Notes: generated from the sequence alone by a model not told the origin. A stretch of DNA of 35,342 nt from Candidatus Accumulibacter phosphatis (GCF_012939955.1 NZ_SPMY01000021.1:1-35342); one strand, 5' to 3'; positions 9,865 through 18,694 are shown, counted from the first letter of the stretch. Program-made: numbers and translations.

Positions 9865-11475
9865 TCAGTAGGGGTCGCGGTAGCGATTGGTGATCGGATA
9901 GCGCCAGTCCTTGCCGAAACCACGTTGCGTGACGCGAATCCCGATCGGTGCCTGGCGTCGCTTGTACTCGCTGATCTTCAACAGATGCACGACGCGCCGC
10001 ACGTCCGCTTCGGCGTAGCCGCTGGCGATGATTTCGCGCGGACTGATGTCTTTTTCCATGTACGCGGCAACGATCGCATCGAGCACTTCGTACGCGGGCA
10101 AGCTGTCCTGATCGGTCTGGCCGGGCTTCAACTCGGCCGACGGCGGACGGCTGATGATCAGCTCGGGGATCACCGCGGAGCGCGTGTTGCGCCAGCGCGA
10201 CAAGCGGTAGACCCAGGTCTTGGCGATGTCCTTGATGACGGCAAAGCCGCCGGCCATGTCCCCGTACAGAGTGCAGTAGCCGACTGCCATCTCCGACTTG
10301 TTGCCAGTGGTCAGGACCAGCGAACCGGTCTTGTTGGAGAGGGCCATCAGAATCATGCCGCGGATTCTGGCCTGGAGATTTTCTTCGGTGGTATCCGCGG
10401 GCAGGCCGGCAAACTGATCCTGCAGCAGGCTGGCCATGGTCTCCATCGCCGGCGCGATGCCAATTTCGTCGTAGCGTACGCCGAGCAGGCGGACCATTTC
10501 GCGGGATTCCGAAAGGCTGATCGCCGCCGTGTACGGGGAGGCCATCATCACCGCGCGCACGCGGTCGGCACCGAGTGCGTCGACGGCGATGGCCAGCGTC
10601 AGGGCGGAATCAATGCCTCCCGAAAGGCCGATGATGGCGCCCGGGAAGCCGTTCTTGCCGAGGTAATCACGCACGCCGAGGACCAGCGCCTGATACACCT
10701 CGGCTTCGATGCACGGCGCGGCAACGATGGTCCCCGGCTGTGGCTCGCCGTCGACGATGTCGACGATGGCCAGAGCTTCCTCGAACTGCGGTAGTTGGCA
10801 GCAGAGCCTTCCCTGCGAGTCGAGAACGAAGGAACCGCCGTCGAAGACCAGTTCGTCCTGGCCGCCGGCGAGGTTGGCGTAGATCACCGGCAGGCGGGTA
10901 CTGGCGATACGCTGGCGGAGGACCTCGGTACGTCGCTCGCGTTTGCCGATGTGATAGGGAGAGGCGTTGAGGACCAGCAGGATTTCGGCGCCCGCCTGGC
11001 GGGCCAGATCGGCGGCGCCGGCCTCCCATACGTCGGCGCAGATATTCACGCCGCAGCGCACGCCCTTGAGCGTCAGCACGCACGCGCCTGCGCCGGAATC
11101 GAAATAGCGTTCTTCGTCGAATACCTCGTAGCTCGGCAGCCGCTGCTTGTGGTAGGTGGCGACGCGCGCGCCGTCGCTGATCAGCGTCGCCGCGTTATAG
11201 CAACGCTCGCCGCGCCGTTCCGGATGGCCGACGAGAACGGCGATTCCCGTGAGCTTGGCGGCCAGGGCGTCGAGTTCGATTGCGCAGGCGGCACAGAAAT
11301 CCTCGCGTAGCAGGAGATCTTCAGGCGGGTAGCCGGAGAGCGCCAATTCCGGCGTCAGCAGTAAGTCTGCTCCTTGTTCTCTGGCGCGTTCGGCAAAATC
11401 GAGGATACGCGCCGAGTTGCCGGCAAAGTCGCCGACCGTGGCGTTGATCTGGGCAATGGCAATTCTGAGAGACAT
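9865..11475 (-). CDS. nadE: Glutamine-dependent NAD+ synthetase
   Basis: A 536-aa two-domain enzyme that makes NAD+ from deamido-NAD using ammonia channelled from glutamine. The N-terminal nitrilase-fold glutaminase has a Glu-Lys-Cys triad at E43 (TPELALSGYPPEDLL), K110 (YHKQRLPSYEVFDE) and C146 (GVNICADVW). The C-terminal synthetase has the PP-loop SGGIDS (285-290) and ends in the usual NRYRDPY. ATG 11475 (MSLRIAIAQI) is preferred to ATG 11487 because the family begins at that strand; neither has a clear ribosome site. It is followed by glnB on the same strand. Confidence 0.95.
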   Translation of the reverse strand: MSLRIAIAQINATVGDFAGNSARILDFAERAREQGADLLLTPELALSGYPPEDLLLREDFCAACAIELDALAAKLTGIAVLVGHPERRGERCYNAATLISDGARVATYHKQRLPSYEVFDEERYFDSGAGACVLTLKGVRCGVNICADVWEAGAADLARQAGAEILLVLNASPYHIGKRERRTEVLRQRIASTRLPVIYANLAGGQDELVFDGGSFVLDSQGRLCCQLPQFEEALAIVDIVDGEPQPGTIVAAPCIEAEVYQALVLGVRDYLGKNGFPGAIIGLSGGIDSALTLAIAVDALGADRVRAVMMASPYTAAISLSESREMVRLLGVRYDEIGIAPAMETMASLLQDQFAGLPADTTEENLQARIRGMILMALSNKTGSLVLTTGNKSEMAVGYCTLYGDMAGGFAVIKDIAKTWVYRLSRWRNTRSAVIPELIISRPPSAELKPGQTDQDSLPAYEVLDAIVAAYMEKDISPREIIASGYAEADVRRVVHLLKISEYKRRQAPIGIRVTQRGFGKDWRYPITNRYRDPY

Positions 11476-11495
11476 GGGCACAGGCATCAGCGAAA

Positions 11496-11513
11496 GGGGC
11501 GCTTGCGCGCCCC
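11496..11513 (-). terminator. GC-rich hairpin after ppa (weak terminator)
   Basis: GGGGCGC (11496-11502) and GCGCCCC (11507-11513) form a 7-bp stem around a tetraloop. On the minus strand it is followed only by TTTCG, so termination would be inefficient and some read-through into nadE is likely. Confidence 0.4.
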
Positions 11514-11539
11514 TTGATCAAAGTAAGGTAAGGACCTGC

Positions 11540-12089
11540 TCAGAAGTTCGGTTTGTCTTTGGCATCGTTGAAGCGCTGCACGCCCTCCATGATTTCCTTC
11601 TTGGCCTCGTCGACGCCTAACCAGCCGGCGACTTTGACAAATTTGCCGCGCTCCAGATCCTTGTAGTGAGCAAAGAAGTGCGCGATCTGGTCCAGAATGA
11701 CCTGCGGGAAATCGCGCGGCGACTCGATGTCGCGATACATCTGCGTCAGGCTGTCCACCGGAACCGCCAGCAGCTTGCCGTCCTGACCGGCCTCGTCTTC
11801 CATGGCCAGCAGGCCGATCGGCCGGCAGCGGACGACGACGCCCGGGGGGCAGCGCAAACTGGGTCACCACCAGGACGTCGACCGGGTCGTCGTCGCCCGC
11901 GATGGTGTGCGGGATGTAACCGTAGTTGCAAGGGTAATGCATGGCCGTAGACATGAAACGATCGACGAAGACCTGTCCGCTTTCCTTGTCCACCTCATAC
12001 TTCACGGGATCGGCATGCATCGGGATTTCGATGACGACGTTGAAATCATTCGGGAGTGCTTTGCCCGAGGGCACGCGATCTAGGCCCAT
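11540..12089 (-). CDS. ppa: Inorganic pyrophosphatase, with +1 frameshift in a G6 tract
   Basis: Family I soluble pyrophosphatase, which hydrolyses PPi to drive biosynthesis. The N-terminal frame from ATG 12089 reads [20 protein letters not shown], the substrate and metal residues of [15 protein letters not shown] and [18 protein letters not shown], then runs off family sequence after LPPG. The remainder, [18 protein letters not shown] to KDKPNF, is in the next frame. The break sits in the six-G run at 11844-11849; five G would give one 182-aa protein. The span is 3n+1 nt. An AGAGAGAA ribosome site precedes the start. The gene is essential in most bacteria, which argues for a base-call error. 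Confidence 0.92.
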
Positions 12090-12121
12090 GTAAGTTCTCT
12101 CTGCTGGTTGTGGGAGGGGTC

Positions 12122-12127
12122 ATTATA
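12122..12127 (-). promoter_or_regulatory. Putative -10 element for ppa
   Basis: The minus strand reads TATAAT (12127-12122), 33 nt before the ppa ATG. The hexamer 17 bp upstream (ACACCC) is a poor -35, so only the -10 is supported. Confidence 0.4.
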
Positions 12128-12236
12128 CGCGCCAAAGTTGCGGCGGGTGTTCCCCGAAGACATTGGCGTACCGCTTAGTGTCAGACGGTGGCGGGACAAT
12201 GGCCGCAGCGCCGCCCAGGCGGGAGCGCGCTCGCCG

Positions 12237-13115
12237 TCAGACGACACCGGCCAGCTCCTTGGCCTGGTCAGAATTGGCGGCCTGGCGTTGTTCGAGCTGT
12301 TCCAGCCAGCCGAGCACGGCCGCGGCACAATCGCTCCAGTGCTCGTCGAGAATCAAGGCGTGTCCGGTAGCAGCCACGATCTGTAGTTCGGCGTTCCAGC
12401 GCCGGGCGAGCGGGCGGACCAGCTGCGGCGGAAAAACCGTGTCGAGTTCGCCAGAGACGACCAGTACCGGCTGCGCAGGTGGCGGCTTCGGGGACCATCG
12501 CCAGCAGCCGAGGAGGGCCAGGTCGCAAATCGCCCGTGCCGATTCCGGCTGCACCAGTTGTGCAAAGCGCAGCAGCGTTTCCGGCCGTGTCGTCGGCGAA
12601 AAATAGACTTCCTTGATCATGTGCAGGGCGGTCGCACTGACCCTCCCCCTGGTTACATTGACGACTTCGCCAAGGAACTTCGGGTATTTCAGCAACAGTT
12701 TCGTCGCCGACTCCAGGGTGCCGTTAGTCGGCACAGGCGCCAGCAGGACAGCGGCCGCCACGAGCGATTGTTCAAGGAGGCGTTCGGCGATAAAGGAACC
12801 CATCGAATGCCCGATGACGATCGGTTGTTGGTCGAAGCGGGCGACGATCTGCTCGGCGTCGGCGAGATAGTCGTCGAGGCTCAGGGCATCCAGATACTCG
12901 CGCCCGTCGCTGCCGCCGTGGCCGGAGAAATTGAGGGCGTGGCAATCGTAGCCGTGGCTGGCGAAAAATGGCAGGAAGTGGGCGTCCCAGGAGCGCGCAT
13001 CGACATAGCCACCGTGCAGGAAGAGCAGCGGTGGACGGTTTGCCGGCGAAGGGGTAGGCGGTGGGCGATGAATGGTCTGCAGAATGGGCTGCCTGGGGCT
13101 ACGAAGCGGGGTCAT
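12237..13115 (-). CDS. Alpha/beta hydrolase
   Basis: A 292-aa alpha/beta-hydrolase-fold protein. LLFLHGGYVDARSW is the oxyanion-hole HGG region, GHSMGSF is the nucleophile elbow (Ser in GxSxG), SGELDTVFPP carries the likely acid Asp, and TGHALILDEH carries the catalytic His. ATG 13115 is chosen because GGAG lies 8 nt upstream; the longer frame to 13199 adds an unconvincing leader. Substrate is unknown; related proteins include esterases and lipases, and no PHA-depolymerase feature stands out. It reads toward ppa with about 150 bp between. Confidence 0.85.
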   Translation of the reverse strand: MTPLRSPRQPILQTIHRPPPTPSPANRPPLLFLHGGYVDARSWDAHFLPFFASHGYDCHALNFSGHGGSDGREYLDALSLDDYLADAEQIVARFDQQPIVIGHSMGSFIAERLLEQSLVAAAVLLAPVPTNGTLESATKLLLKYPKFLGEVVNVTRGRVSATALHMIKEVYFSPTTRPETLLRFAQLVQPESARAICDLALLGCWRWSPKPPPAQPVLVVSGELDTVFPPQLVRPLARRWNAELQIVAATGHALILDEHWSDCAAAVLGWLEQLEQRQAANSDQAKELAGVV

Positions 13116-13240
13116 GGGTGGTCTCCGGAAGCAAGCCGACACTATAAGGCCAGATCGCGTTGCCACGGCCAGGGTATTGCTGCGTTGCCACGCTGGCAAT
13201 GGCGTGGCGCAGGCGTGCCCCGCCAGTCGGACCGCCCGCC

Positions 13241-13336
13241 GAGCGCTTCCGGCGTGCCCGCCGGAATGCGCACTGCCGGTGCAGGGAAACGGTCATGGCC
13301 TGCATCATCAGTGGTGTCTCGACAGCTCATGACCCT
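13241..13336 (+). repeat. Dispersed hairpin repeat, right-half copy (R4)
   Basis: TTCCGGC (13247-13253) pairs with GCCGGAA (13260-13266) around GTGCCC. Then follow AATGCGCACTGC, GGTCATG, a CATCATCAG-type stretch, GGTGTCTCGACA and TCATGACC. This is the same order of blocks as the right half of the full copy at 17270-17466. It lies in the promoter region of the nSTAND1 gene. Confidence 0.7.
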
Positions 13337-13381
13337 TAGGCTTATGATATTCGCAGGATGTTGCCTGAGGCTTGATCTGAA

Positions 13382-15712
13382 ATGACTCATAGCGCTGCCG
13401 CACCTCCCCCGGCGAGCAAGGCCTCCAAACCGACGGCGGTGTTCGGTAAGGGTCAGGCTGACAATCGTGCGCTCGCTTCCGCCGTAAATCCCTATCCTGG
13501 CCTCGCCGCCTTCACACCCGAAGCGCATCGACTTTTCTTCGGGCGCGACGAAGATAGCGAACGGATTGTCGGGCGCCTCGCCGAATCGCGCTTGATCAGC
13601 GTCGTCGGTCGTTCGGGCACCGGCAAATCTTCACTCGTTGCCGCTGGTGTCGTGCCGCGCCTGGCCGCGCTTCACGGCCAGCTCGGCTATCTGCGTTGCG
13701 AGCCGCAGGGCAGTCCTTTTCGCCAGCTTGCCGAAGCGCTTTGTCGCGAATTCCCGGTAGCCGACACGGCGGCCGATCAGCAGGCCATCGATCGCCTGCG
13801 GCGCGCGCTGGCGGAAACCGGTGAGTCGAGAGCGTCGGAAGACCGCCTCACCGCAGCCAGCATCGATCTGCTGCGCCAGCGGAAGCATCCCATGCTCCTG
13901 CTTTTCGACCAGTTCGAAGAGTTATTTACGCACACGCCGACTACCTGCGCGCGCCGCTTTCGTAAGCTCTTTGGCTCATTGCTCGACATGGAGGGCTTGT
14001 TTCTGGCGTTGACGCTACGCAGCGAATTCACCGTTCGCCTGATGGAATGGCTGGGCGAAGATCTGTTTCGGGCATCCTTGGTAAGCCTCGAAGCGGTCAC
14101 TGGCGAAGAGCAGTTGCAGGCAATCATCAACGGCCCGGCGCAGGCCTGCGGGGTGCCGGTGCAGGCCGAACTGCTTGCCACGCTGCTTGTCGCGGCGGGA
14201 GCAACCCGGGGCGCGCTACCGCTGATCGCCTTGACCCTTGAACGACTTTTCGAGCAGCGTGACGCCGAGCAGGGACTGACCCTGCAGGCCTATGAACGCA
14301 TGGGTGGGCTGGCGAGCATTGTCGATAGCGCGGCCGCCGGTATCGAACGTTTGATCGACAGTGAGCCAGCACTCGAACTCGCTTGCGCCCGCCTGTTTGC
14401 CGAGTTGGCAACGGTGGTCGACGAGGTGCCGACGCGGCGTACGGCCGAGATTGCACCCCTGCGCGCCGACAGGCAGATCAGCCGGCTGGTCGATGCCTTG
14501 CGTGGGCAGGGCTTTCTCTCCGACCCGGACGATCAGCACGTCGAGTTAGCCCACGAGACACTGCTCATCCACTGGCCGCGCTTGCGACAGTGGTGCGGTC
14601 GCTATCGCGACAGCCTGGCGCTGCGCCGGCAGGCGAAAATGGCCGCCAGGGAGTGGTGGCCGCTTGTTGCGCAAGCGGCCGCTTTGACGCCTGGTGACCG
14701 GCCTGGAAGCGATTCTCTCCTCTGGGGTTGGCAGCGGCAAAAGCCGGTGCTGCTGGCGCTGCTTGACCTCAGTCACCGCCTGCCGCTGGCCGATCCCGAC
14801 TTTTGCGATCCCGGCATCGCGGCATGGCGCACGCTCGCTGCCAGCCTGGACAAGACTCTGCACCGCTTTCTGCGACCCGAACCGCTGCTCTTGCTCGATG
14901 AGTTGGCCAGTGACAAGACGCCGCATCATCGCCGCGAAGAGATCGGCCTGCGTCTCAATCAGATGGGCGATCCACGCCGTGGCGTCGGGCTGACCAGCGC
15001 AGGCTTGCCGGATATCGTATGGATCGACATTGCCGGCGGAGGGGAGGTGACGCTCGAAGGCCGGGCCACCGAGGTCTTCGTGGTGAAGCCGCTGCGCATT
15101 TCCAGGTACCCGATCACCTGGCAGCAGTACGGCGCTTTCCTGAGCGCTGAGGACGGCTATCACGACCGCCGCTGGTGGCGAAAGCTGGTCCAGCGCAAAC
15201 AACCGGGCGACACGCGTTGGGGTTTCCAGAACCACCCGGCAATCAACATCGCCTGGAGCGACGCCGTCGCCTTCTGCCGCTGGCTAAGCGAACACTGGCA
15301 ACTGACCGGTCCGGAGACCCTTCGCCTGCCCACCGAATGGGAGTGGCAGTGGGTCGCGCAGGGCGGCGTCATGAAGCGAAAATACCCCTGGGGCAGCGAC
15401 TGGAACCCGGCCCGTGCCAACAGCCACGAGAGCGGTACCAGCAGGACCATGGCGGTCGGCATGTATCCGCTGGGCGCGCCCGACGGAGAGCTGCTTGCCG
15501 ACCTCGCCGGTAACGTCTGGGAGTGGTGTCTGAACGAGTATGACCATCCTGCCAACACGCAGATCGGCGGCGACATCTCGCGCACCCTGCGTGGCGGATC
15601 ATGGCTGGATTTTCCGGGTGACCTGCGGACGGGAAAGCGTGAAGAGTTCTCGCCCGACGACCGTGATGGCGACATCGGTTTCCGGGTAGTTCTGGCGCCG
15701 CCACTCGAATAG
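13382..15712 (+). CDS. nSTAND1-type NTPase fused to an FGE-sulfatase / C-type-lectin-fold domain
   Basis: A 776-aa protein. NPYPGLAAFTPEAHRLFFGRD (about 36-56) is the typical nSTAND1 entry motif. Walker A is GRSGTGKS (76-83), Walker B LLLFDQFEE (172-180), and LAHETLLIHWPRL (389-401) is the usual helical motif closing the NTPase module. A helical linker covers about 405-540. Residues 543-776 are a formylglycine-generating-enzyme-like domain: LRISRYPITWQQY, LRLPTEWEWQWVA, YPWGSDW, NVWEWC, LRGGSW, GFRVV. The paired catalytic cysteines of true FGE are not apparent, so a binding role is likelier. No transmembrane segment is visible. STAND proteins act as signal- or invader-sensing switches; nothing adjacent names its partner. 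It has no operon mate, and repeat R4 lies just upstream. Confidence 0.88.
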   Translation: MTHSAAAPPPASKASKPTAVFGKGQADNRALASAVNPYPGLAAFTPEAHRLFFGRDEDSERIVGRLAESRLISVVGRSGTGKSSLVAAGVVPRLAALHGQLGYLRCEPQGSPFRQLAEALCREFPVADTAADQQAIDRLRRALAETGESRASEDRLTAASIDLLRQRKHPMLLLFDQFEELFTHTPTTCARRFRKLFGSLLDMEGLFLALTLRSEFTVRLMEWLGEDLFRASLVSLEAVTGEEQLQAIINGPAQACGVPVQAELLATLLVAAGATRGALPLIALTLERLFEQRDAEQGLTLQAYERMGGLASIVDSAAAGIERLIDSEPALELACARLFAELATVVDEVPTRRTAEIAPLRADRQISRLVDALRGQGFLSDPDDQHVELAHETLLIHWPRLRQWCGRYRDSLALRRQAKMAAREWWPLVAQAAALTPGDRPGSDSLLWGWQRQKPVLLALLDLSHRLPLADPDFCDPGIAAWRTLAASLDKTLHRFLRPEPLLLLDELASDKTPHHRREEIGLRLNQMGDPRRGVGLTSAGLPDIVWIDIAGGGEVTLEGRATEVFVVKPLRISRYPITWQQYGAFLSAEDGYHDRRWWRKLVQRKQPGDTRWGFQNHPAINIAWSDAVAFCRWLSEHWQLTGPETLRLPTEWEWQWVAQGGVMKRKYPWGSDWNPARANSHESGTSRTMAVGMYPLGAPDGELLADLAGNVWEWCLNEYDHPANTQIGGDISRTLRGGSWLDFPGDLRTGKREEFSPDDRDGDIGFRVVLAPPLE

Positions 15713-15971
15713 ATCGAGTCGTTCGCAGACAAGGAATAGGCACCTGTGGGCCGGCTTTCCGGCCGCGGCGTCGGAGAGGGCGCACTCCTGGTGACCGCCA
15801 CCCACCTCTTCGTGCACACTGGCGAGCCAGTTTGCTTCAGACGGCCTCAAGCGGGCGGTGAGCGATTGCGCATCTCGACGGCGCGGATGGGTGCCCTCTG
15901 ACGACGTCGATTACAATGGCGGAATAGTTGCAAACATTCATCTCGAGACTTCTCGCCGCTGGAGCCAGCCG
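15713..15971. other. Intergenic region before yaaA; one hairpin, no terminator tail
   Basis: The 259-bp gap holds a perfect GGCCGG-CTTT-CCGGCC hairpin (15749-15764) without a U-tract, and TACAAT (15912-15917) as a possible -10 for yaaA without a matching -35. No convincing small gene was seen. Confidence 0.4.
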
Positions 15972-16742
15972 ATGATCATCGTTCTCTCACCCGCCAAAAC
16001 CTTCGATTTCCAGACGCCATTGACGCTTGACGAGCATTCCCAAGCGCAATTTCTGGAGCAGTCAGAAGTCCTGATCGCTCGCCTGCGTGAGCTGTCGCCG
16101 GCGGCGATCGCCAGTCTGATGAAGATCAGTGACAAGCTCGCAGCCCTGAATGCAAGCCGCTACGCCGAGTGGACGCAGCCGTTCACGCCGGACAATGCCA
16201 GGCAGGCAATCCGGGCCTTCGACGGCGATGTCTACGCGGGCTTTGACGCCGAGACGCTGTCGCTGGCCGACCTGCAGTTTGCGCAGCAGCATGTGCGTAC
16301 GCTTTCCGGGCTCTACGGCGTTCTTCGTCCACTCGACCTGATCCAGCCCTATCGGCTGGAGATGGGCACGCGACTGTCCAATCCGGCCGGCAAGGACCTC
16401 TATGCCTTCTGGGATGAGCGCATCAGCGACGCTCTCAACGCAGCCCTGAGCGAAGCGGGTGCGTCGGTGCTGGTCAATCTTGCGTCGGAGGAGTACTTCA
16501 AGGCGGTCAAACCGGAAAAGCTGTCGATGCCCGTGCTGCGGCCAGTCTTCGAAGATTGGGGAAGCGGCAAGTTCCGCGTCGTCAGCTTCTACGCCAAACG
16601 CGCACGCGGGCTGATGGCACGCTTTGCGATCGTCAATCGCCTCACCAAGCCCGCCGGCTTGAAGGATTTCACGGTTGGCGGCTACGCCTTCGCCGCCGAT
16701 GCCTCCAGCGACAGCGTTTGGGTTTTTCGGCGTGGCCAGTAG
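15972..16742 (+). CDS. yaaA: Peroxide stress protein YaaA
   Basis: A 256-aa UPF0246/DUF328 protein. The start [13 protein letters not shown] and blocks such as [46 protein letters not shown] and [13 protein letters not shown] are the family hallmarks. In E. coli YaaA is induced by OxyR and lowers free intracellular iron, limiting Fenton DNA damage. ATG 15972 is the family start; the longer upstream frame is not conserved in style. It is a single gene with no obvious operon partner. Confidence 0.95.
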   Translation: MIIVLSPAKTFDFQTPLTLDEHSQAQFLEQSEVLIARLRELSPAAIASLMKISDKLAALNASRYAEWTQPFTPDNARQAIRAFDGDVYAGFDAETLSLADLQFAQQHVRTLSGLYGVLRPLDLIQPYRLEMGTRLSNPAGKDLYAFWDERISDALNAALSEAGASVLVNLASEEYFKAVKPEKLSMPVLRPVFEDWGSGKFRVVSFYAKRARGLMARFAIVNRLTKPAGLKDFTVGGYAFAADASSDSVWVFRRGQ

Positions 16743-16783
16743 CCCAAGCGGGTGCTCGCCGACGCTGCAGCAGGCAAGCACGC

Positions 16784-16840
16784 CGTGACTAAGGGTCACG
16801 ACTTTGATGATCTGAGGTATCTTCTCGACGTGTCATGACC
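16784..16840 (+). repeat. Dispersed hairpin repeat, right-end fragment (R5)
   Basis: The block GGTCACGACTTTGATGATCT...TATCTTCTCGACGTGTCATGACC matches the right end of the full repeat (GGTCATGACTTTCATGATCA...GTGTCTCGACACGTC). It overlaps the 3' end of the PIN gene and lies in direct orientation to copy R3 on the gene's other side. Confidence 0.65.
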
Positions 16841-17268
16841 ATCAGTACTGCTGCCGCCGTAGCGCTGACAATCGCGCACGATGGCGCTGGACGACGGCGG
16901 CCGGCCAGCCTGAGCAACTCGCGGTCGCGGGTAATCAGCAGATCGGCGCGGCAGCGCAGCGCAAGAATCAGGAATTTCTGATCGTCGGCGTCACGGCAGC
17001 GTGGTAGCCGATAGGCCTCGACATCCTCGACTCCTTCGGGTTCGCAAAGCGTCACGAAGCGACGGTAGCGCGCGAGCAAGGCCTGTTGCGCCGCGCCATC
17101 GAGAGAAAACTGCGGGTAGGTGGTGACGCGTTCGAGTTCGTCCAGGCACTGCCGATCACTGAAGCACTGCAGCGAGCCGTCATCAATGGCAGCGCGCAGC
17201 AGCAGCGCTTCGGGATCGGCGAAGTGCAGGAGGTCGATGATTACGTTGGTGTCGAGGACCGCGCGCAT
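16789..17268 (-). CDS. PIN-domain protein (putative toxin, COG1569-like)
   Basis: A 159-aa protein starting MRAVLDTNVIIDLL. Acidic PIN residues are visible in LDTNVIID (N-terminal Asp), in LDELERV, and in the CRDADDQKFLILAL and ITRDREL blocks, so the Mg-dependent RNase centre appears intact. ATG 17268 is chosen over a longer frame because the extension is encoded by repeat R3. The last 40 or so residues (from about SCAIVSATAAAVLM) do not look like the family, and the final part is encoded by repeat R5. No antitoxin gene is visible on either side. It may be an orphan toxin or a domesticated or decaying gene. Confidence 0.75.
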   Translation of the reverse strand: MRAVLDTNVIIDLLHFADPEALLLRAAIDDGSLQCFSDRQCLDELERVTTYPQFSLDGAAQQALLARYRRFVTLCEPEGVEDVEAYRLPRCRDADDQKFLILALRCRADLLITRDRELLRLAGRRRPAPSCAIVSATAAAVLMVMTRREDTSDHQSRDP

Positions 17269-17269
17269 G

Positions 17270-17466
17270 CCGTTAATGTGAAAGTCGCGTATGCGACTCA
17301 CGAAACTCCCTTCTCCCCCTGCGGGAGAAGGGCCGGGGGTGAGACGGGGAATTCGGGGAGCATGCTCCCTGCCCGGCGAACGATTCCGGCGTGTAAGCCG
17401 GAATGCGCACTGCAAGTGAGAGGGGGGCGGTCATGACTTTCATGATCAGGGGTGTCTCGACACGTC
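17270..17466 (+). repeat. Dispersed multi-hairpin repeat, full-length copy (R3)
   Basis: About 197 bp with five potential stems in order: AGTCGC/GCGACT (17283-17298), CCCTTCTCCC/GGGAGAAGGG (17308-17332), GGGAGC/GCTCCC (17356-17369), ATTCCGGC/GCCGGAAT (17383-17404), and a right end with GTCATGA and CATGATCA. It ends 2 bp from the PIN start codon. Near-identical order and sequence recur at 35158-35342. Confidence 0.9.
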
Positions 17467-17473
17467 GTTACCG

Positions 17474-18640
17474 TCAGCCGAAGCGCCCTGCGTGCTGCTC
17501 GCTGGCCGCCCCGGCCACGCCAACCGCGTGCGCGGCGATTGCCAGACACGCAGTCAAGCCCGGCGATTCGATGCCAAACAGGTTGACCAGCCCGGGGATG
17601 CCGTGTTGCGCCGCTCCCTGGATCAGAAAATCGCCTGCCGGCGCGCCGGGTCCGACGATTTTGGGACGAATTCCAGCATAGGCCGGCGTCAAGGCCTTGT
17701 CCGCCAAGCCTGGCCAGTAGCGGCGAATCTCGGCATAGAAAGCGTCGGCGCGGCGGGGGTCGACGCGGTAGTCGAGTTCGCCGATGGTCTGGCCTGGCGT
17801 CGGCTGCGGCAGCCACTCGACGTCCGGGCCGAAGCGTGCCTGGCCGCCGCGATCGAGCGTCAGGTGCACTCCCAGGCCGCCGGCCTCGGGCAGCGGATAA
17901 ACCAACCGCGAGAACGGCGCGCGCCCGCTCAGCGCGTAGTAACTGCCCTTGGCGTGGAAGTTCGCCGGGATCAGCGCTTTTGGGAAGCCGGCCAGCGAAG
18001 CGGCCACCTGCGGCGCCCACAGGCCGGCGGCGTTGATCACCAGTCTGGCCTTGAAGCGCAGGCTGTCGGCGCCACCGCTCTCGAGCACCATGCCCGCCGC
18101 GTTCGCGTCAAGTGAACCGCGCTGCAGGGGACTGTGCAGCACCAGCGAAGCACCGGCGCCCTCGGCGTCGCCGAGCAGGGCCAGCATCAGGCCGTGGCTG
18201 TCGACGATGCCGGTGGAAGGTGAGAGCAGGGCCGCCGTACAGGCCAGATCAGGTTCGAGCGCGCGCGCCTCGGCGGCACCGAGACGCCGCAGGTCGTCAA
18301 CGCCGTTGGCCTCGCCCTGCTGCTGCAGCGCTGCCAGCGGGCTCTCCTGGGCTGCCGAGGTGGCGGCGATCAGCTTGCCGCAACGTTGGTGGCTGATCGC
18401 GTGCGTCGCGCAGAACTCGTAGAGTAGCTTGCGCCCAGCCACGCACAGCCCTGCCTTCAGCGAACCGGTCGGGTAGTAGAGCCCGGCATGGATCACCTCG
18501 CTGTTGCGGGCGCTGGTCTCGGTGCCGAAAGCCCCGTGGCGTTCGAGAATCACCGTCTCGAATCCGCGTCGGGCGAGTTCGCGCGCGCAGGCCAGGCCGA
18601 CGACGCCGGCACCGATCACCACCGCTTCGATGCTTTCCAT
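17474..18640 (-). CDS. FAD-dependent oxidoreductase, L-2-hydroxyglutarate oxidase (LhgO)-like
   Basis: A 388-aa DAO-superfamily flavoprotein. The N-terminal dinucleotide fold is [20 protein letters not shown] (7-26). It is followed by [22 protein letters not shown], a block typical of LhgO/YgaF and related L-2-hydroxyacid oxidases that covers the FAD and substrate region. The C-terminal part has [16 protein letters not shown] and [20 protein letters not shown], also family-typical. It would oxidise L-2-hydroxyglutarate or a similar 2-hydroxyacid and pass electrons to the quinone pool. Repeat R3 lies just beyond its 3' end. Substrate is inferred from family likeness. Confidence 0.87.
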   Translation of the reverse strand: MESIEAVVIGAGVVGLACARELARRGFETVILERHGAFGTETSARNSEVIHAGLYYPTGSLKAGLCVAGRKLLYEFCATHAISHQRCGKLIAATSAAQESPLAALQQQGEANGVDDLRRLGAAEARALEPDLACTAALLSPSTGIVDSHGLMLALLGDAEGAGASLVLHSPLQRGSLDANAAGMVLESGGADSLRFKARLVINAAGLWAPQVAASLAGFPKALIPANFHAKGSYYALSGRAPFSRLVYPLPEAGGLGVHLTLDRGGQARFGPDVEWLPQPTPGQTIGELDYRVDPRRADAFYAEIRRYWPGLADKALTPAYAGIRPKIVGPGAPAGDFLIQGAAQHGIPGLVNLFGIESPGLTACLAIAAHAVGVAGAASEQHAGRFG

Positions 18641-18694
18641 GGGTCGCTCTCCCGCTATCGAGCGGGCATTGTAAGCGCTGGCTGTCGCGCTTGC

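Noticed and set aside
15749..15764. GGCCGG-CTTT-CCGGCC hairpin as terminator of the nSTAND1 gene
   Set aside because: No U-tract follows, so intrinsic termination is not supported.
17269..17415. N-terminal extension of the PIN protein containing LTPGPSPAGGEGSF
   Set aside because: This peptide is simply the translated repeat; the PIN fold starts at MRAVLDTN.
17298..18020. Minus-strand frame extending from repeat R3 into the oxidoreductase gene
   Set aside because: It is a frame-shifted shadow of the LhgO-like gene and its end is repeat sequence.
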